A DNA stretch of 64,000 bases. Origin: Selaginella tamariscina (Eukaryota; Streptophyta; Lycopodiopsida; Selaginellales; Selaginellaceae). Both the position numbers and the translations under genes were made by a program. The notes under the pieces are model-generated. The model was not told the origin of the DNA. It searched no databases and was given only the letters and a program-made list of their open reading frames with translations. Shown one piece after another: positions 23,313 to 34,717 of this stretch. Numbering within the stretch: the stretch's first letter is position 1; the number at the start of each line of letters is the position of its first letter. The stretch covers positions 1 to 64,000 of the forward strand of contig PUQB01000967.1 in NCBI GenBank assembly GCA_003024785.1, in the 5' to 3' direction.

Positions 23313-23441
23313 CAGTTATTAAATCCGTAATCGAAAAATGCTACGGAAATGTTTAATTATTAATTTAATTATTAATTTATTAATTATTAATCTAATTTAA
23401 TACTAATCCGTAGTATTCTTTTATTACGGTATATATCACTG
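23313..23441. mobile_element. Second hAT-like MITE, 129 bp, with paralogous empty site
   Basis: The left end CAGTTATTAAATCCGTAAT and the reverse complement of the right end, CAGTGATATATACCGTAAT, match at most positions, with CTACGGA following on both arms. The flanks CCTGAATA (23,305-23,312) and CTTGAGTA (23,442-23,449) are a 6/8 duplication. The matching locus in Y2 has a single CTTGAATA (46,087-46,094) and no insert. It shares ATTAATCTAATTTAAT and the CCGTA word with the MITE at 17,310, so the two may be related. Confidence 0.75.
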
Positions 23442-24419
23442 CTTGAGTATGCTGTTTACGAAAGAGGATAAAGGAAAAGAAAAAGGAAATGAATTTTACT
23501 TTTGTGTGTCCTTTTATGTGCACCTATGCATTATATTATAATTATACGCACGTAGATGTATTCTGAAAGATGTGTGTGTTTAATCGGATTACACACCAAT
23601 CGTTATAACATAATTTTACGTCCTAATAACTTAAATTTGTGTTATAATGCCAATATAAAACTCTCCTATGCTAATAGGGCCTAATATAAATTAAAATTTT
23701 ATTAATTGAAATGTATTATTAAGTTTTCTATGTTATAAATTTAGTTAAAGGTATAAAAGACCAACATATTAAAATTAACCTATTTTAAATATTAATTATG
23801 ACAGATTTGTTTTCTTTTGTTAAATTCACTTTATAGAAGTATTATTTATAAAGCTAATGAATTAGTTATGTGCTAATTCAATTTAATAAATTTGTTAATT
23901 CCCATATTCATTCCGTGTCTTCGCCTCCCAGACTGAGTTCATCTTTTAAATCAAAATTTAATTTAATTTGAATTTGGTTACAAGATATACCTGACACACA
24001 CATGTGCGTGCTAAAAATGTTACAATATTCTTAAATATATAATTAAATTACTTGATTAATTTATTGAATCACCAGTAACTAAGTTCATCTGCTTCAAGGT
24101 AATCCAAACCAAGATTTGTATGTGTACACGTGTGTTTTCTATATGTGCATGTGCATATATATATTTATGTATAAAAAAAATTAAATAATAAAGTTTTGAG
24201 ATATTATATTTGAGAATATAATATTTTTTGATATATCATATTTTCTAATTTAATTTAAGCACATATCAATGTGTATATACATGAAATATATTAATATTAA
24301 ATATAACTGAGGAATATAATATATTATAAAAATGACATTAAATTATTTATGAACTAAATTTTGACAATTGTAAGTTACATGTTACTAAATATAACACTCA
24401 CCAAAGTATCTCAGATGGA

Positions 24420-25960
24420 GAGGGAATGCTAGGACGTGCATTTGTGTCTTATGCGTGTGTACATATATTTTTGTTATGAATAAAAGCTTCTATTTTCAAT
24501 ATACATTAAGTTTGTATAGTTTCAACTATTATCTTTCAAATTCATTGGATAAATATTAATATTCCATAATTTAAACATATATCACTCGTACATATGTAAC
24601 ACTGCCTATACATGCATATTCACTGTATCTTATTATATAAATTATGTACAAGCATTTAAATATATATGAAAATTTCTATACTAATACAACTGGACACACA
24701 GAGGTGTGTTTGTATCTCTTATCATTCATAAAGAAGAAGTTTGAAATTGGCGCATGAATATATGCCAATGTATATTACAATATACTATATATGTTATTTA
24801 TCTGTTTATAATTGTTTATATATGACATTAATTTTATAGAACTATATCTAATTATGCATTTATATTTAAATATATTTATACTTTAATTATATTTTAAGAC
24901 AAATCACCTAGTAAGATATTGAAACAAACACAAGTACCGATAAGCTGCAGTTTTGTTTCAAATTTAACTTTGTCAAAATATTAATTATGACAGATTATGT
25001 AATTCAATTGATGAAAACATTTCAAAAGTTTATTACACCGTTAATTAAACAGTAAATTTATATATACCGTCGTATACTGATTCATTACTGTTCAAGAAGC
25101 CTTAATGCTAAAATATAAATAAACATTTAATCATTTGAATAATTTAATACTTACAAAAGTTGATGCCTCGGACCAAGTCAAGGTAATTAACATTGTTATA
25201 TCTTTGATTAACTTGATAAACTTGAGGCTACCGCTATTAACAAAAATATCATCAAATTTCATTTAAACATGCACATATTAATAAATACTAAATAAGTTTT
25301 AAATTTAACACACACACACGCACAGATATATATATAGAAGAAATCTGCGTGGAGTTTGCCATTTGAGACCTGACCAGTTGGGCCTCAGAGAGAAGAAATA
25401 AAGAAAAATAAAATGCAAATAATAGTTGCATATGTAGAAGCCATGATGTGAAACTTGTGTGAATGTCAATAAGTTTATAATACTGTTTTGGTAAACATGA
25501 TGTGAAACTTATCCAAGAGGACGATGGTATGTGAAACTAAATTATATTTGAATGTAGAACTTGTTCAAATATATCCATGTTTGATATGTCGTTAAACAAA
25601 ACAAAAGAAACGTCTATATGATTCACAGTCGTATCTAAGCTCATTATAGACATAATTAGAGCTTTATTTTGCTCTAATTATATGTTTATAACTATCTTTA
25701 ATTTAAATAATTAGCTCTCACAGGGCTAATTTATAAAACTTGATCAGCAGTTGCCGAAACAAGTTTACATTTTCTTTATTAAAACTTTATCAGTGAAAAG
25801 AAAACTTAGTAATAACTTTCGATCATTTTGAAATATGATTATTTACATTTTAGACAGTTGGTGTGGAAAAACACTTTCAATCTCATTATTTCTGATTAGC
25901 AGAGGAAATAATGACCTGTTTAACTATGTTTAATCCTCAAGGCTAAACGCTGTGTGTGTG
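24420..25960. repeat. Macro-repeat modules, tandem continuation of Y1
   Basis: This repeats 20,280-21,480 in more diverged form: GTTGATGCCTCGGACCAAG at 25,157 corresponds to 20,972, and GTAGAAGCCATGATGTGAAAC at 25,434 to 21,326. At 25,320-25,440 it carries GTGGAGTTTGCCATTTGAGACC in place of the usual junction. From about 25,640 the text turns into inverted modules. No gene. Confidence 0.55.
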
Positions 25961-26505
25961 TAGATTTCACATATTTATATTAAGTTAGAGTAGTTAGTTT
26001 CTATCACATATATACCTATATTCATAGTTTAAGGTCCTAGTTTATGTAGGTAACATCAGTTATTCGTATATATATTAATATAAACTTACATATTTTTACA
26101 TATGCATGGTAAAATTTTCATTTATACATAAAAATACACACATACTTTAAACTTAGTATAGAAACTCATATTTATATTTATTGAAAACATTCTCTTTCAT
26201 CTCTCTCTATTTATCTATATAACAAATTCACTATTACACGTATCACTAATCATTATATAAGAACACATATATATACTGCATAACAAATACCTACATACAT
26301 ACACATTGTCATCTATACCTATTGTGTGCGTAATATGTATACGCTTAAATATGTACGTGTATATTATGCATATAAACCATATGCACCCAATCCACATATA
26401 CATTCTCATCTATGGCATGCCGTGTAAGTATATGTTAATCTATCATAATATATGACACTTCAGAGAACGGTGATTAAAAATGTATAAAATATATGTATAG
26501 TTTAA

Positions 26506-26573
<68 letters not shown>

Positions 26574-27640
26574 ATCTAAACAAACACACACACAAGGGCA
26601 TATAGTCATTCTACATATGCAAACACGCACACATCATAAAAGTGTTAAATGGCGTTGGCTATATTCTTTATTGAATATGCTAATCAGAAATAACGATCTT
26701 GCAAGTAGCTAGCTCATTTCTTTTGCCTCAAATATAAATAAAACTTATTTACTTAATTTATTTAAAGTAAGATATTATTTAATTTATGTTTATAAATTTA
26801 AATAGAAATATGAGAGCGGCCGTGAACAAGAAACACTTTTGTGTTAAATTTAAATTTATTCAAAACATTAATTATAACAAATTTGCTATATTTTAAAAAT
26901 TAAATTATGTAGAACTAGCCTTAATATGTTAATTGAACTTAATAAATTTAATATATCTATAGATGTATATATACATGATATACATTTGCATACACTCAAG
27001 CTTACATTTCCCTATACATGATATTCATCATATTTATGAGCGAAAAATAAGCATTTGGTAAATTCCTGATGGTACATTTCTTAAGAGATTTTGTTTTTCA
27101 AGGGAAAGGGTAAAGCTCCAGTAAGAAATGACTGAGTATATACACATAACACACACGCACACACACCTGTATATAACTGGAGAGTGTTGAAAGGATTTAA
27201 CAGCTTATCATTTCCTGTTCTAATAGTAAATAATGATCTTGCAATCCTTTGCACTCCAAGTGCCTTATACAAATTAAAATTCTATTTTTATAAATGAATT
27301 AGATAGTATGTAGTTTTTATGTTATAAATTTAAATAAAAAATAGAAGGGAATGCGCTACAGCTAGAGCAACCTTATTTTAAATTTAACTTTTATCAGTAC
27401 ATTAATTAACAAATTTTATAAAATATTATCAAATTTGCATTGAAAGAAAGCTTATGATAATTAATAAATACTTTGCACTCCCAAAAAATTTATTATTATT
27501 ATTACGTTGTTAAAATCCAAGATATTTTAATAGTTTCAAAGTCATTACAACTAAGCCAAACCAAAATATTATGTTATTAATAATTAATAATATTATATAT
27601 ATATATATGTGAACGATAGGATATGAAAGTTTAACAAGAG
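25960..27640. repeat. Third, partial copy of macro-repeat X modules
   Basis: 26,040-26,500 is the reverse complement of the module at 44,105-44,560. 26,690-27,570 is a direct copy of 2,990-4,160, sharing GATCTTGCAAGTAGCTAGCTC and ACACACCTGTATATAACTGG (27,163 and 3,713). A compound (TG)n(AG)n tract spans 26,507-26,566. No gene. Confidence 0.6.
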
Positions 27641-27712
27641 GTATGCACTGTGAAACTCTTTATATATGCTTATGTGAATAATTAGTTTTGAATTGTCATC
27701 TCTTAGAAAATA

Positions 27713-28401
27713 GGACAGATTCACACCACACATTAAGTTATGAACATTACATTAACTGTTATTAACTTAATGTTATTAGTTAATGTCATCGATCTTCACA
27801 CCAGCATTAGTTAATCACAACATTAGAAAATTTTAGTTAATGTAGCCTAACTTAATTTAATATAATGTAATGACTTCACACCATATTACATTAGAGTTAT
27901 TAACATATATGTGTTTTCACATATGTTTTACATTAATTTTATATTAAAAGCTCAATTTATTATATTTGAATATTAAATATTATTTTAGGTTCCACAAATT
28001 TTGAATTTTCCTAATTTCCGCATACACATGCACACATACAAATTGAGATTTAAAATAATATTTAATATTTAAAAATTTAATTAAATATATGCTCAGTTAT
28101 CTATAATGTGGGAGGAGCATTTGGAGCTCTCGCCATTTGCACGCCCTAATGTAAATCCTAAAGCTTTGGCATTAAGTTAATGCCAAGAAATCTTAGCATT
28201 TAGTTAATGCTAAATTTTATAAAGAAAGCATTAGTTACACATTATTTTTTAATTTAATGTTTTACTGGTGTGAATAGATTGCATTAACAAATGACATTAC
28301 ATTATCTTTTTAAAATTTAATGCAACATTTAGCCTAGTGTGAAGATAATTACATTAAATTTAACTAATGTTCATAAGTTAATGTGTGGTGTGAATTGGTC
28401 C
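27713..28401. mobile_element. Tourist-like MITE, about 690 bp, with 38-bp terminal inverted repeats
   Basis: 27,713-27,750 and the reverse complement of 28,364-28,401 match at about 35 of 38 positions; both contain ATTCACACCACACATTAA. The flanks are ATA (27,710-27,712) and TTA (28,402-28,404), and the paralogous locus near 54,077-54,085 reads AAATTATAT without the insert, consistent with a 3-bp TTA target as in PIF/Harbinger-Tourist elements. TTCACACC recurs at 27,720, 27,795 and 27,875, and as GGTGTGAA at 28,267 and 28,387, a subterminal arrangement like transposase-binding repeats. It has no coding capacity. Confidence 0.75.
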
Positions 28402-28639
28402 TTATGTATTATCAAAATTACATTAAATTATTTATAAAGTTTGACATTTTATAAACCATGCGTTGCCTTTTTAAATAGTGAATATGAAACTGTAGACGCT
28501 AAAAACGGCTAAAGGAAAATCAGAAAACTGAATACATGTGAAATAATACCGGCATACCAAACACACAAAACTATATGTAATTAATAAATAAATTATATAT
28601 ATATTCTCACAATAAATACACTTTAGAATTCGTCGTCAT

Positions 28640-29175
28640 TGTCCATATGATCTCTTCTAGTTGCTTTTAATTCCAATAACACCTTGGTCTTGCATCTCAA
28701 TGGACTTTGTGATTGATTTACCATTAGTTAAGGATTTGATGCTATTCTCATTGTTATGGTCCTTCATAACTAAGTTAGAAGTCTCTTCACTAGAGATAGT
28801 CTTTGTACATGGCAGGAAGTGAGCCATTTTAATAAAATGGACATTTTTCAGTTACACGGACTTCCCAATAACATTGTTAATGATCGTGGTTCACAGTTTA
28901 TTACCAAGTTCTGACAACAACTTCTCGAGTTACTCAAGATCAAGAGGTTGTTATCTTTGGGTTATCATTTAGAATTTAATGGTCAATCAGAACACATTAT
29001 CCAAACCCTCGAACAATATTTATAGTGCTTCATTAACTACCAACAAGATGATTGGTTACCATTATTGCCCTTCGTTGAGTTCTCCTATAACAACTCTAAG
29101 CATGCATCAACTAGTATATCACCCTTCTATGCCTTGACAGGTCAACTTCCAAGATGGAGTTTTGATATGCCAGGA
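28640..29175 (+). pseudogene. Degenerate Ty3/gypsy integrase core
   Basis: With stops and shifts, the translation gives SMDFVIDLP, LHGLPNNIVNDRGSQFITKF, LEFNGQSEHIIQTLEQYL and CFINYQQDDWLPLLPFVEFS. This is the gypsy integrase catalytic core in order: the first Asp in MDFV, the second Asp in the NDRGSQF motif (SDRGSQF in active elements), the catalytic Glu in GQSEHIIQTLEQ, then the conserved WLPLLPFVEF stretch. In-frame stops (for example after YL near 29,020) show it is dead. Confidence 0.75.
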
Positions 29176-29214
29176 GTTTGATGCTTTGGGGTCTTGAACG
29201 TAAATACATCGTCC

Positions 29215-29580
29215 TTTGAAGGTGATTATGATTAACAAGTTTTTTTATCATAGTTTATGTGGGGAGGAACAAATTAAAAAGAGTGTTGATTGATGAAGGT
29301 TCATGAGTGAATTTTATTGAAGAGAATGAATGTAAAAAATGGGTTTAGGACCTATACAACTTGCTTCATTTAATCTTAAAATGACTTATCAACGAAGTGT
29401 AAAGCCAATAGGTATAATGAGAGTAATCAACATATGTGTGAAAGGATTTAAGTATAAAATATCCTTAATACTAGTTCTCAAAATGGAAGGACAAGATTCA
29501 ACATATACTATATTGTTGGGCCGACCTTGGCTCAAAATTGTTTAGGTTGTGTAGGATTGGGGCTGAAGGAAAATAACAGT
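29215..29580 (+). pseudogene. Degenerate Ty3/gypsy aspartic protease
   Basis: KRVLIDEGS, then a stop, then VNFIEE precede an open stretch (29,339-29,545) with LASFNLKMTYQRSVKPIGI and STYTILLGRPWLK. Plant gypsy proteases read VLIDGGS.VN and, about 80 residues on, ILLGRPWL. The active-site Gly triplet is altered (DEGS) and interrupted. It lies downstream of the integrase relic although protease precedes integrase in an element, so these are two elements or a rearranged one. 29,580-30,310 has no gene beyond possible continuation (DWG followed by broken frame). Confidence 0.65.
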
Positions 29581-30310
29581 AAGATAAGGTAATATGAAGG
29601 TTGATATCTATATAAGCAATATATAACAAAGGAGAATAGACCAATTGCATTACAAGGTTATGATTGTATGTAGGGCTTGAATGATTAATAAGAGGAGAAA
29701 ATTTTAAGAATATATCTTGATTTGAAAGCTCTTGCAAAAATTGATCTATATGCAAGTGCGTAGGAGAGAGAGTATCTCCCAAAAGAAATAGGAAGATGTT
29801 AAATTGGGGTTGCAAGAAAAACTTTATAAGTTTGTTTCTTATGAAATTAATCTACATGAATAACTTGCAAATTATACTCATATTTATAGTATTCATCTTT
29901 TAGAGCAAGTCAATATAGGGATAAAGAAGGAACTTAAGACATTAACCATAGCTCAAGGGTTAGATGTTGATTTTAGAGATAGAGGATGGCAAAGTATAAA
30001 GATGTATTTGCATAGTCATATCATGACCTACCTCTAAAGTTATGTATGCATATTACTATTTAATTGTTGCCAGGATGTCAATCGGTGAAACAATAGAGAT
30101 GTCACATCTTATTTATGTTGCACTATTATAAAGGACGATGTATTTACTGTTATCTTATTTCGATGGTGGAAGCTCTAAATAAGATGTAGTATTAATTCGT
30201 ATACCAATGGCATAGGTTGCGATATTTCCATTTTTATTTCCCACATGATAAAGGGTACTTTGACGATGACAGCTCTAAATAAGATGATAGTGACAAATTA
30301 ATACTACATT

Positions 30311-32407
30311 TGTCATAGTTTTTACCATGACATGCTCTTTTTATTGAAGGTTGATTGTTGTACATACTTAATTATGTTGTTGAGCCCCACTTAGTGCACT
30401 TAGGTGTGTTGGCCAAGTGTCATTAATCAACTCAAAAATTCTGAGTGAAGGCAAACCCCTCAGTTAGATTCTTAGTTAATTTTAATGAGTTTTCATGTTA
30501 AATTTAGCTAAAAACACCCATAGGGCTGACCCAACTCTAAGGTCCTAAACCCCTCAGGTTAAGGTTTAAGAGTCGATGGGTCGTTAAATTAAACTTACCA
30601 ACCCTTATTTTATTAGGTCTAGCATTCAGTGCCATTCCACTTTAAAAAAACATGAATTAAGTGAGCAAACATACTAAAGACTAAGATTCTCTAATTCCTT
30701 TCTCCCTGCTAGCATGAACCTAACTTATGTCTTTTAGCACATAGGGATACATCACACTTTAAGGGTAAGCCTATCCTTAGTGTTGGGGAATTCACATTGT
30801 TGTGCTTAGGTATCCAATAACATGTTCACACACATAGAAGGTCTTGTTGGAGAACACATTTTGTTAACCTATAGGTTGAGGCATGTTCTTCTCCACATCA
30901 AATTAAGGGTAACACTCACAACTAAGTAAGACACGCATCCTAATGAGCATTGTTTGTGCCTTTATCCAATGTGAGCGTGGATCTTGACAGATGGGTTCTC
31001 TTTACTAAATTGGCTTTTAGGGTTGGTGTCTATATAAGCCATGTTCATGGCCTCAAGAATAAGAGACGATATGTCTTTAGGTAGGGATAAAGCATTTAAA
31101 AGATAAATTTGTCTCTTGAGGTTGTTCTATAAGGACTTAGGAGATCAACTTATATTTGTTTCTGGCAATGTCAATACATAATCCTTATAAACCATGTCAT
31201 TTTCCAAATGAATAGTCCAAAATGTTATTAGAAATATTAGATGAATAACCAAATATGCTATTATTTATCCTCTTAATAATAAGAAAGTTCTTATCACATT
31301 CTCATTAACCAATTGACCAAAGTGTAATTGCTTGTTTAAATTATCATTCTAGCTATAATTGATTTACAATGTGTTGCACATCATTTCCTAATTGGACCTA
31401 CCTTTGCCACATTACCATTTGCCTCAATTGTCTTTATATTGGTGATCTCGTCATGGTCTTGTTTACCACATGATTGTGACATGTCTTACATTCATTTCAA
31501 GTGAGATTTATCATGTCAACCAATCAATTGGGACTCGTTCCTCCTACTTCATTGCTATTACTCATTGAATTCACCCTTGACATGCTACTTGGATGACACA
31601 ATGGCATCATGTGGGAGAATTATTTATTGATGGGAGCTTGCCACATTGCAAACTTAACAATACCTTTCCCTCTAGGCCTATAGCCCAGCTTGGACATGCA
31701 ATGATGAGGTTGATAGCCATTGCAAGGAGACCAAGCAAGGTCATATCCTTTTAGTTTTCATGTTCTTTTTCTCCTTCTTACCTAAGCACTACACATCATA
31801 TAGTTAAGCAAATGTTTCTCATATAGACTCATTAATTCTTCTTGAAATTTATCTAACAAGATAATAATTAAATCATTTCGGAGGTTAGCTAACTCCCTTT
31901 ACCTGATAACCCAATCGCACACTAAAAGGAGTACACATTTTACGAGAGGTTGAGGCATGCCTCCAACCTCCTTATTCACATCAAGTTAAAAGTAGCACTC
32001 ACGACTAAGTAGGGCACACATCCTAATTAACAATGTGAGCATTATTTGTGGCCTTGTTTAATTATGAACATGGGATCTTGATAGTTCCTTATAGGTTCAC
32101 AAAGAAGGGTTGGCATTTGTGAGCCATGTTTGTGGAGCTTGAGAGGTTATGGCAAGATGTGACACATTTGAGAAACAATGTCATAAGAATATGACATTAA
32201 ACTAAATGACACATGGTACAATGCTCTTGGCATGACCTTTGGGGTTATGTCATGTGTTTAACACTGATGGGGTTGGATATCTTGGCAAACATGCACGCTT
32301 ATATTTGCATCAAGGTGTTAAGCCTTAGGCATCTACTCAAGAAAGGTTATGTTTCATAACTAGGTGTTTTAATAAGCACACTTGACTAAGGGTGTTCTTT
32401 CTAGGGG
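30311..32407 (+). mobile_element. LTR copy B, left part, with internal disruption
   Basis: It starts TGTCATAGTTTTTACC, matching the terminus of the solo LTR (32,408-34,161) read in reverse. It follows LTR sequence to about 31,090, then carries about 800 bases unrelated to the other copies, and resumes near 31,900 with a second version of the CACATCAA..TTAA..GTA.CACTCAC segment already seen at 30,895. So it is either two overlapping LTR pieces or one LTR with an insertion plus duplication. It stops at 32,407, where the inverted solo LTR was inserted. Confidence 0.65.
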
Positions 32408-34161
32408 TGTCAGAGTTTTAACCCAAAGGGCCAACACGTGGCGACACGTGGCTACCATGTGGCCATTTGACGTCATCACCATGTGTGAGCAACGCTAAGT
32501 TTCCCAGAACAACCCCAACGAGCCTTAGGGTTAGACTCTAATGCCCAAGTGGACAGGAGACTTAGGGTTTAGCCTAAGTCTCCCTAGAGTGTCTACCCCC
32601 AAAACCCTTGAGGGATAACCCTAGTTGATTTAGGGTTTAGCCTAAGTCTCCCTAGAGTGTCTGCCCCCAAAACCCTTGAGGGATAACCCTAGTTGACTTA
32701 GGGTCTTGCCCTAGAAGACCTAGACAGGCTCATGCCCTAACCCCCATCAAGGAGACATGTGTTCCGCACATACCCCTAGACAGAGCTAAGGCATCGTCAC
32801 TTACCCCTTGAGGAATCACCCTCATCTGGGAGTACAACCCCTTTAGGGCGACAAGGGGTACCCTGAACCACGACTAACCCCTAAGGGTTTGAGTGGCCAA
32901 GTTATACCCTAGACCTAGAGCTAGTACTTAATGAGGACACGAGTGTCCTGCTAAGCAAACTCCCTAAGGCTAGGTTTGGGATAACCCTAAGCACATGACC
33001 TTGCGAGTGCCTCACGAAAGGGCTCCTGCTAACATGTTTAGGTTGTTCAACCCTTGAATTCCAAGGAGAACACTCCCCTAACCAAGTGTGCCAAAGCACA
33101 CCTAGTTATGAGACCTAACCTCCCTTGAGCAAATGCCCAAGGCTTAGCACCCTAGTGCAAGCATAAGCATGTCTGTTTGCTAAAGTATCCAACTCCTTGG
33201 CGACAAGCCCATGACATAACCCCAAAGGGCGTGCCTCAGGCGTTGTACCATGTGACGTTTAGCCCAGTGTCACATCTCCATGTGACACTGCCTTCCCCGA
33301 TGTGGGCTATCATGCCATAGCCCTTAGATTCAAGAGTTGCACCAAGTACCACAAACGTGGCTCCTAAATGCCAACTCTAGAACCCCAATGAACCCTCAGG
33401 AACCAAGTAATGTGAACCTGTCAAACAAGATCCCACGCCCACAGTTGGACAAGGACACGGATGTGCCTTGCTTGGCCGTGAGTGCTACACCTAGCTTGAC
33501 GTGGAGGAGGAGGCTGGAGACAAGCCTCAACCTCTGCCTCTTGGAACGTGCATTCCGACAAGACCTCCCAGGCATGGATTCGCCAACGTTAAGGGTAAGC
33601 TACCCCGAAGGTGGGACGTACCCCTGGCATCTGGAAGTTAGGGCGGCACAACAGAGGGTTGTGCCTTGACGACACAAGCTAGAGCTTGCACCGGGAGAAG
33701 AGTAACGAGCTCAGTCATGAACCCAGGAACCCTCACTCCTATATACTACCTTATTTATGTGACAGAGGCCCCCCCCCTGTTTTCCTGTTTACATAAGTGG
33801 GCTAGCACTGAAATCTCATTCCCAGAGGGAACATACTTGGTGAGTTATCCATCGACCCCTAAACCCTAACCTGTCAAACCTGGGGGTATTTCTAAGCATA
33901 TCCGACATGCCGAACTCACCGGAACTAGCCATTAATCCAACCGGGACACGGAAAACGAGGGTAAGAGTTTTCTAGAAGGTAAGTGCTACCTTCGCTTAGA
34001 GTTTCTCGAGATATCTAAGGACAGCCGGCCGGACTACCCCTAAACACCTAAGTGCACTAAGCGGGGTGTTTCTCACTACATCTAGGGCTTGTCAACATAG
34101 TACAGTAGGTAACAACAGTCAACGTCCAAAGTAAAGAGGAGTCATAGTAAAAACTATGACA
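32408..34161 (-). mobile_element. Complete solo LTR (1,754 bp) inserted in LTR copy B
   Basis: The plus strand reads TGTCAGAGTTTTAACCC ... AAAACTATGACA, so ends are TG...CA, flanked by AGGGG at 32,403-32,407 and at 34,162-34,166, an exact 5-bp target duplication. Homology to copies A and B is in reverse orientation, so the LTR points left. There is no internal region or second LTR: it is a solo LTR, the usual product of LTR-LTR recombination. Its U3 terminus has a 7-bp palindrome (34,141-34,160), a TATA-like TATATA lies near 33,740, and a 68-bp tandem duplication lies at 32,559-32,694. ORFs within it are not genes. Confidence 0.9.
32559..32694. repeat. 68-bp tandem duplication in the solo LTR
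   Basis: Two adjacent copies (32,559-32,626 and 32,627-32,694) differ at about two positions; each contains CTCCCTAGAGTGTCT and CCCTTGAGGGATAACCCTAG. A third copy begins (GACTTAGGG) and breaks off. Confidence 0.9.
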
Positions 34162-34717
34162 AGGGGTGTGTGAACATGTTCAGCGGTTAACTAACCTAAG
34201 CTCATTTGCAAGAACCTTTTTAAGAGGCACTCGCATGGTTATGTAGTTATGGTTCTCCAAACTTAAGCTTAGGGGTTTGCTTACACTAAGTACTAACCTC
34301 AACTTAGCCTCACAAGCCCTTAAGGGTTTAGTCATGGTTAGGGTACCCCTCATCACCTTAAATGAGTTGTACTCTTGGGTGAGGGTGATTTCTCAAGGGG
34401 TAAGTCATGATGTCTTAACTTTGTCATAATATATGTGTGGGGCATGTCTCCTTGGCTTAATTAGGGCGTGAGCTTGTTTAAGTCTCATGTGACATGATTT
34501 TAAAGTCTACTTGGGTTATCCTCATCGGTCCTAAGGGTAGTCACTCTATAGGGGACTTAGAGTAGGATCTCGAGTTTCATACCTACTTGGATATCTGAGT
34601 CGGACTTTTAGGGTCTTCTTAAAAGACTTATCATTGCTCACACAAGGCGATGACACTTAATGACACTTGGCAACTGCCTATTGGCACGTTTTGGCCTTTG
34701 GGTCAAAAACTTTAACA
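34162..34717 (+). mobile_element. LTR copy B, right part
   Basis: After the AGGGG duplication the sequence resumes copy B (AGAGGCACTCGCATGGTTATG at 34,220, matching GAGGCACTCGCAAAGGTTATG at about 2,013 in copy A) and ends near GGTCAAAAACTTTAACA at 34,717. No clear primer site follows. The ORF at 34,660-34,935 straddles the LTR end and shows no domain. Confidence 0.7.

Larger units (their letters stand above)
18806..24420 (+). repeat. AT-rich macro-repeat copy Y1
   Basis: Collinear with 41,155-46,226 plus 51,078-52,090. Its opening, with TTCCGTCTAAACATAAACTT, matches 41,160-41,260. A stretch of about 75 bases (20,399-20,475) is identical by eye to 42,841-42,917. The short ORF at 20,949-21,152 corresponds to 43,371-43,553; both begin MNNL.LTKVD.SDKFGTV but are AT-driven and overlap an antisense ORF, so I do not call a gene. 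Y1 also repeats itself at about 4.1 kb: 20,120-20,330 recurs at 24,240-24,490. Confidence 0.75.

Noticed and set aside
32902-33869. ORFs at 32,902-33,099, 33,337-33,669 and 33,666-33,869
   Set aside because: All lie inside the solo LTR, have no known domain, and are not open in the other LTR copies.
33855-33875. Telomere-like CCCTAAACCCTAAC
   Set aside because: Only two units, within LTR sequence conserved as part of the retrotransposon; not a telomeric array.
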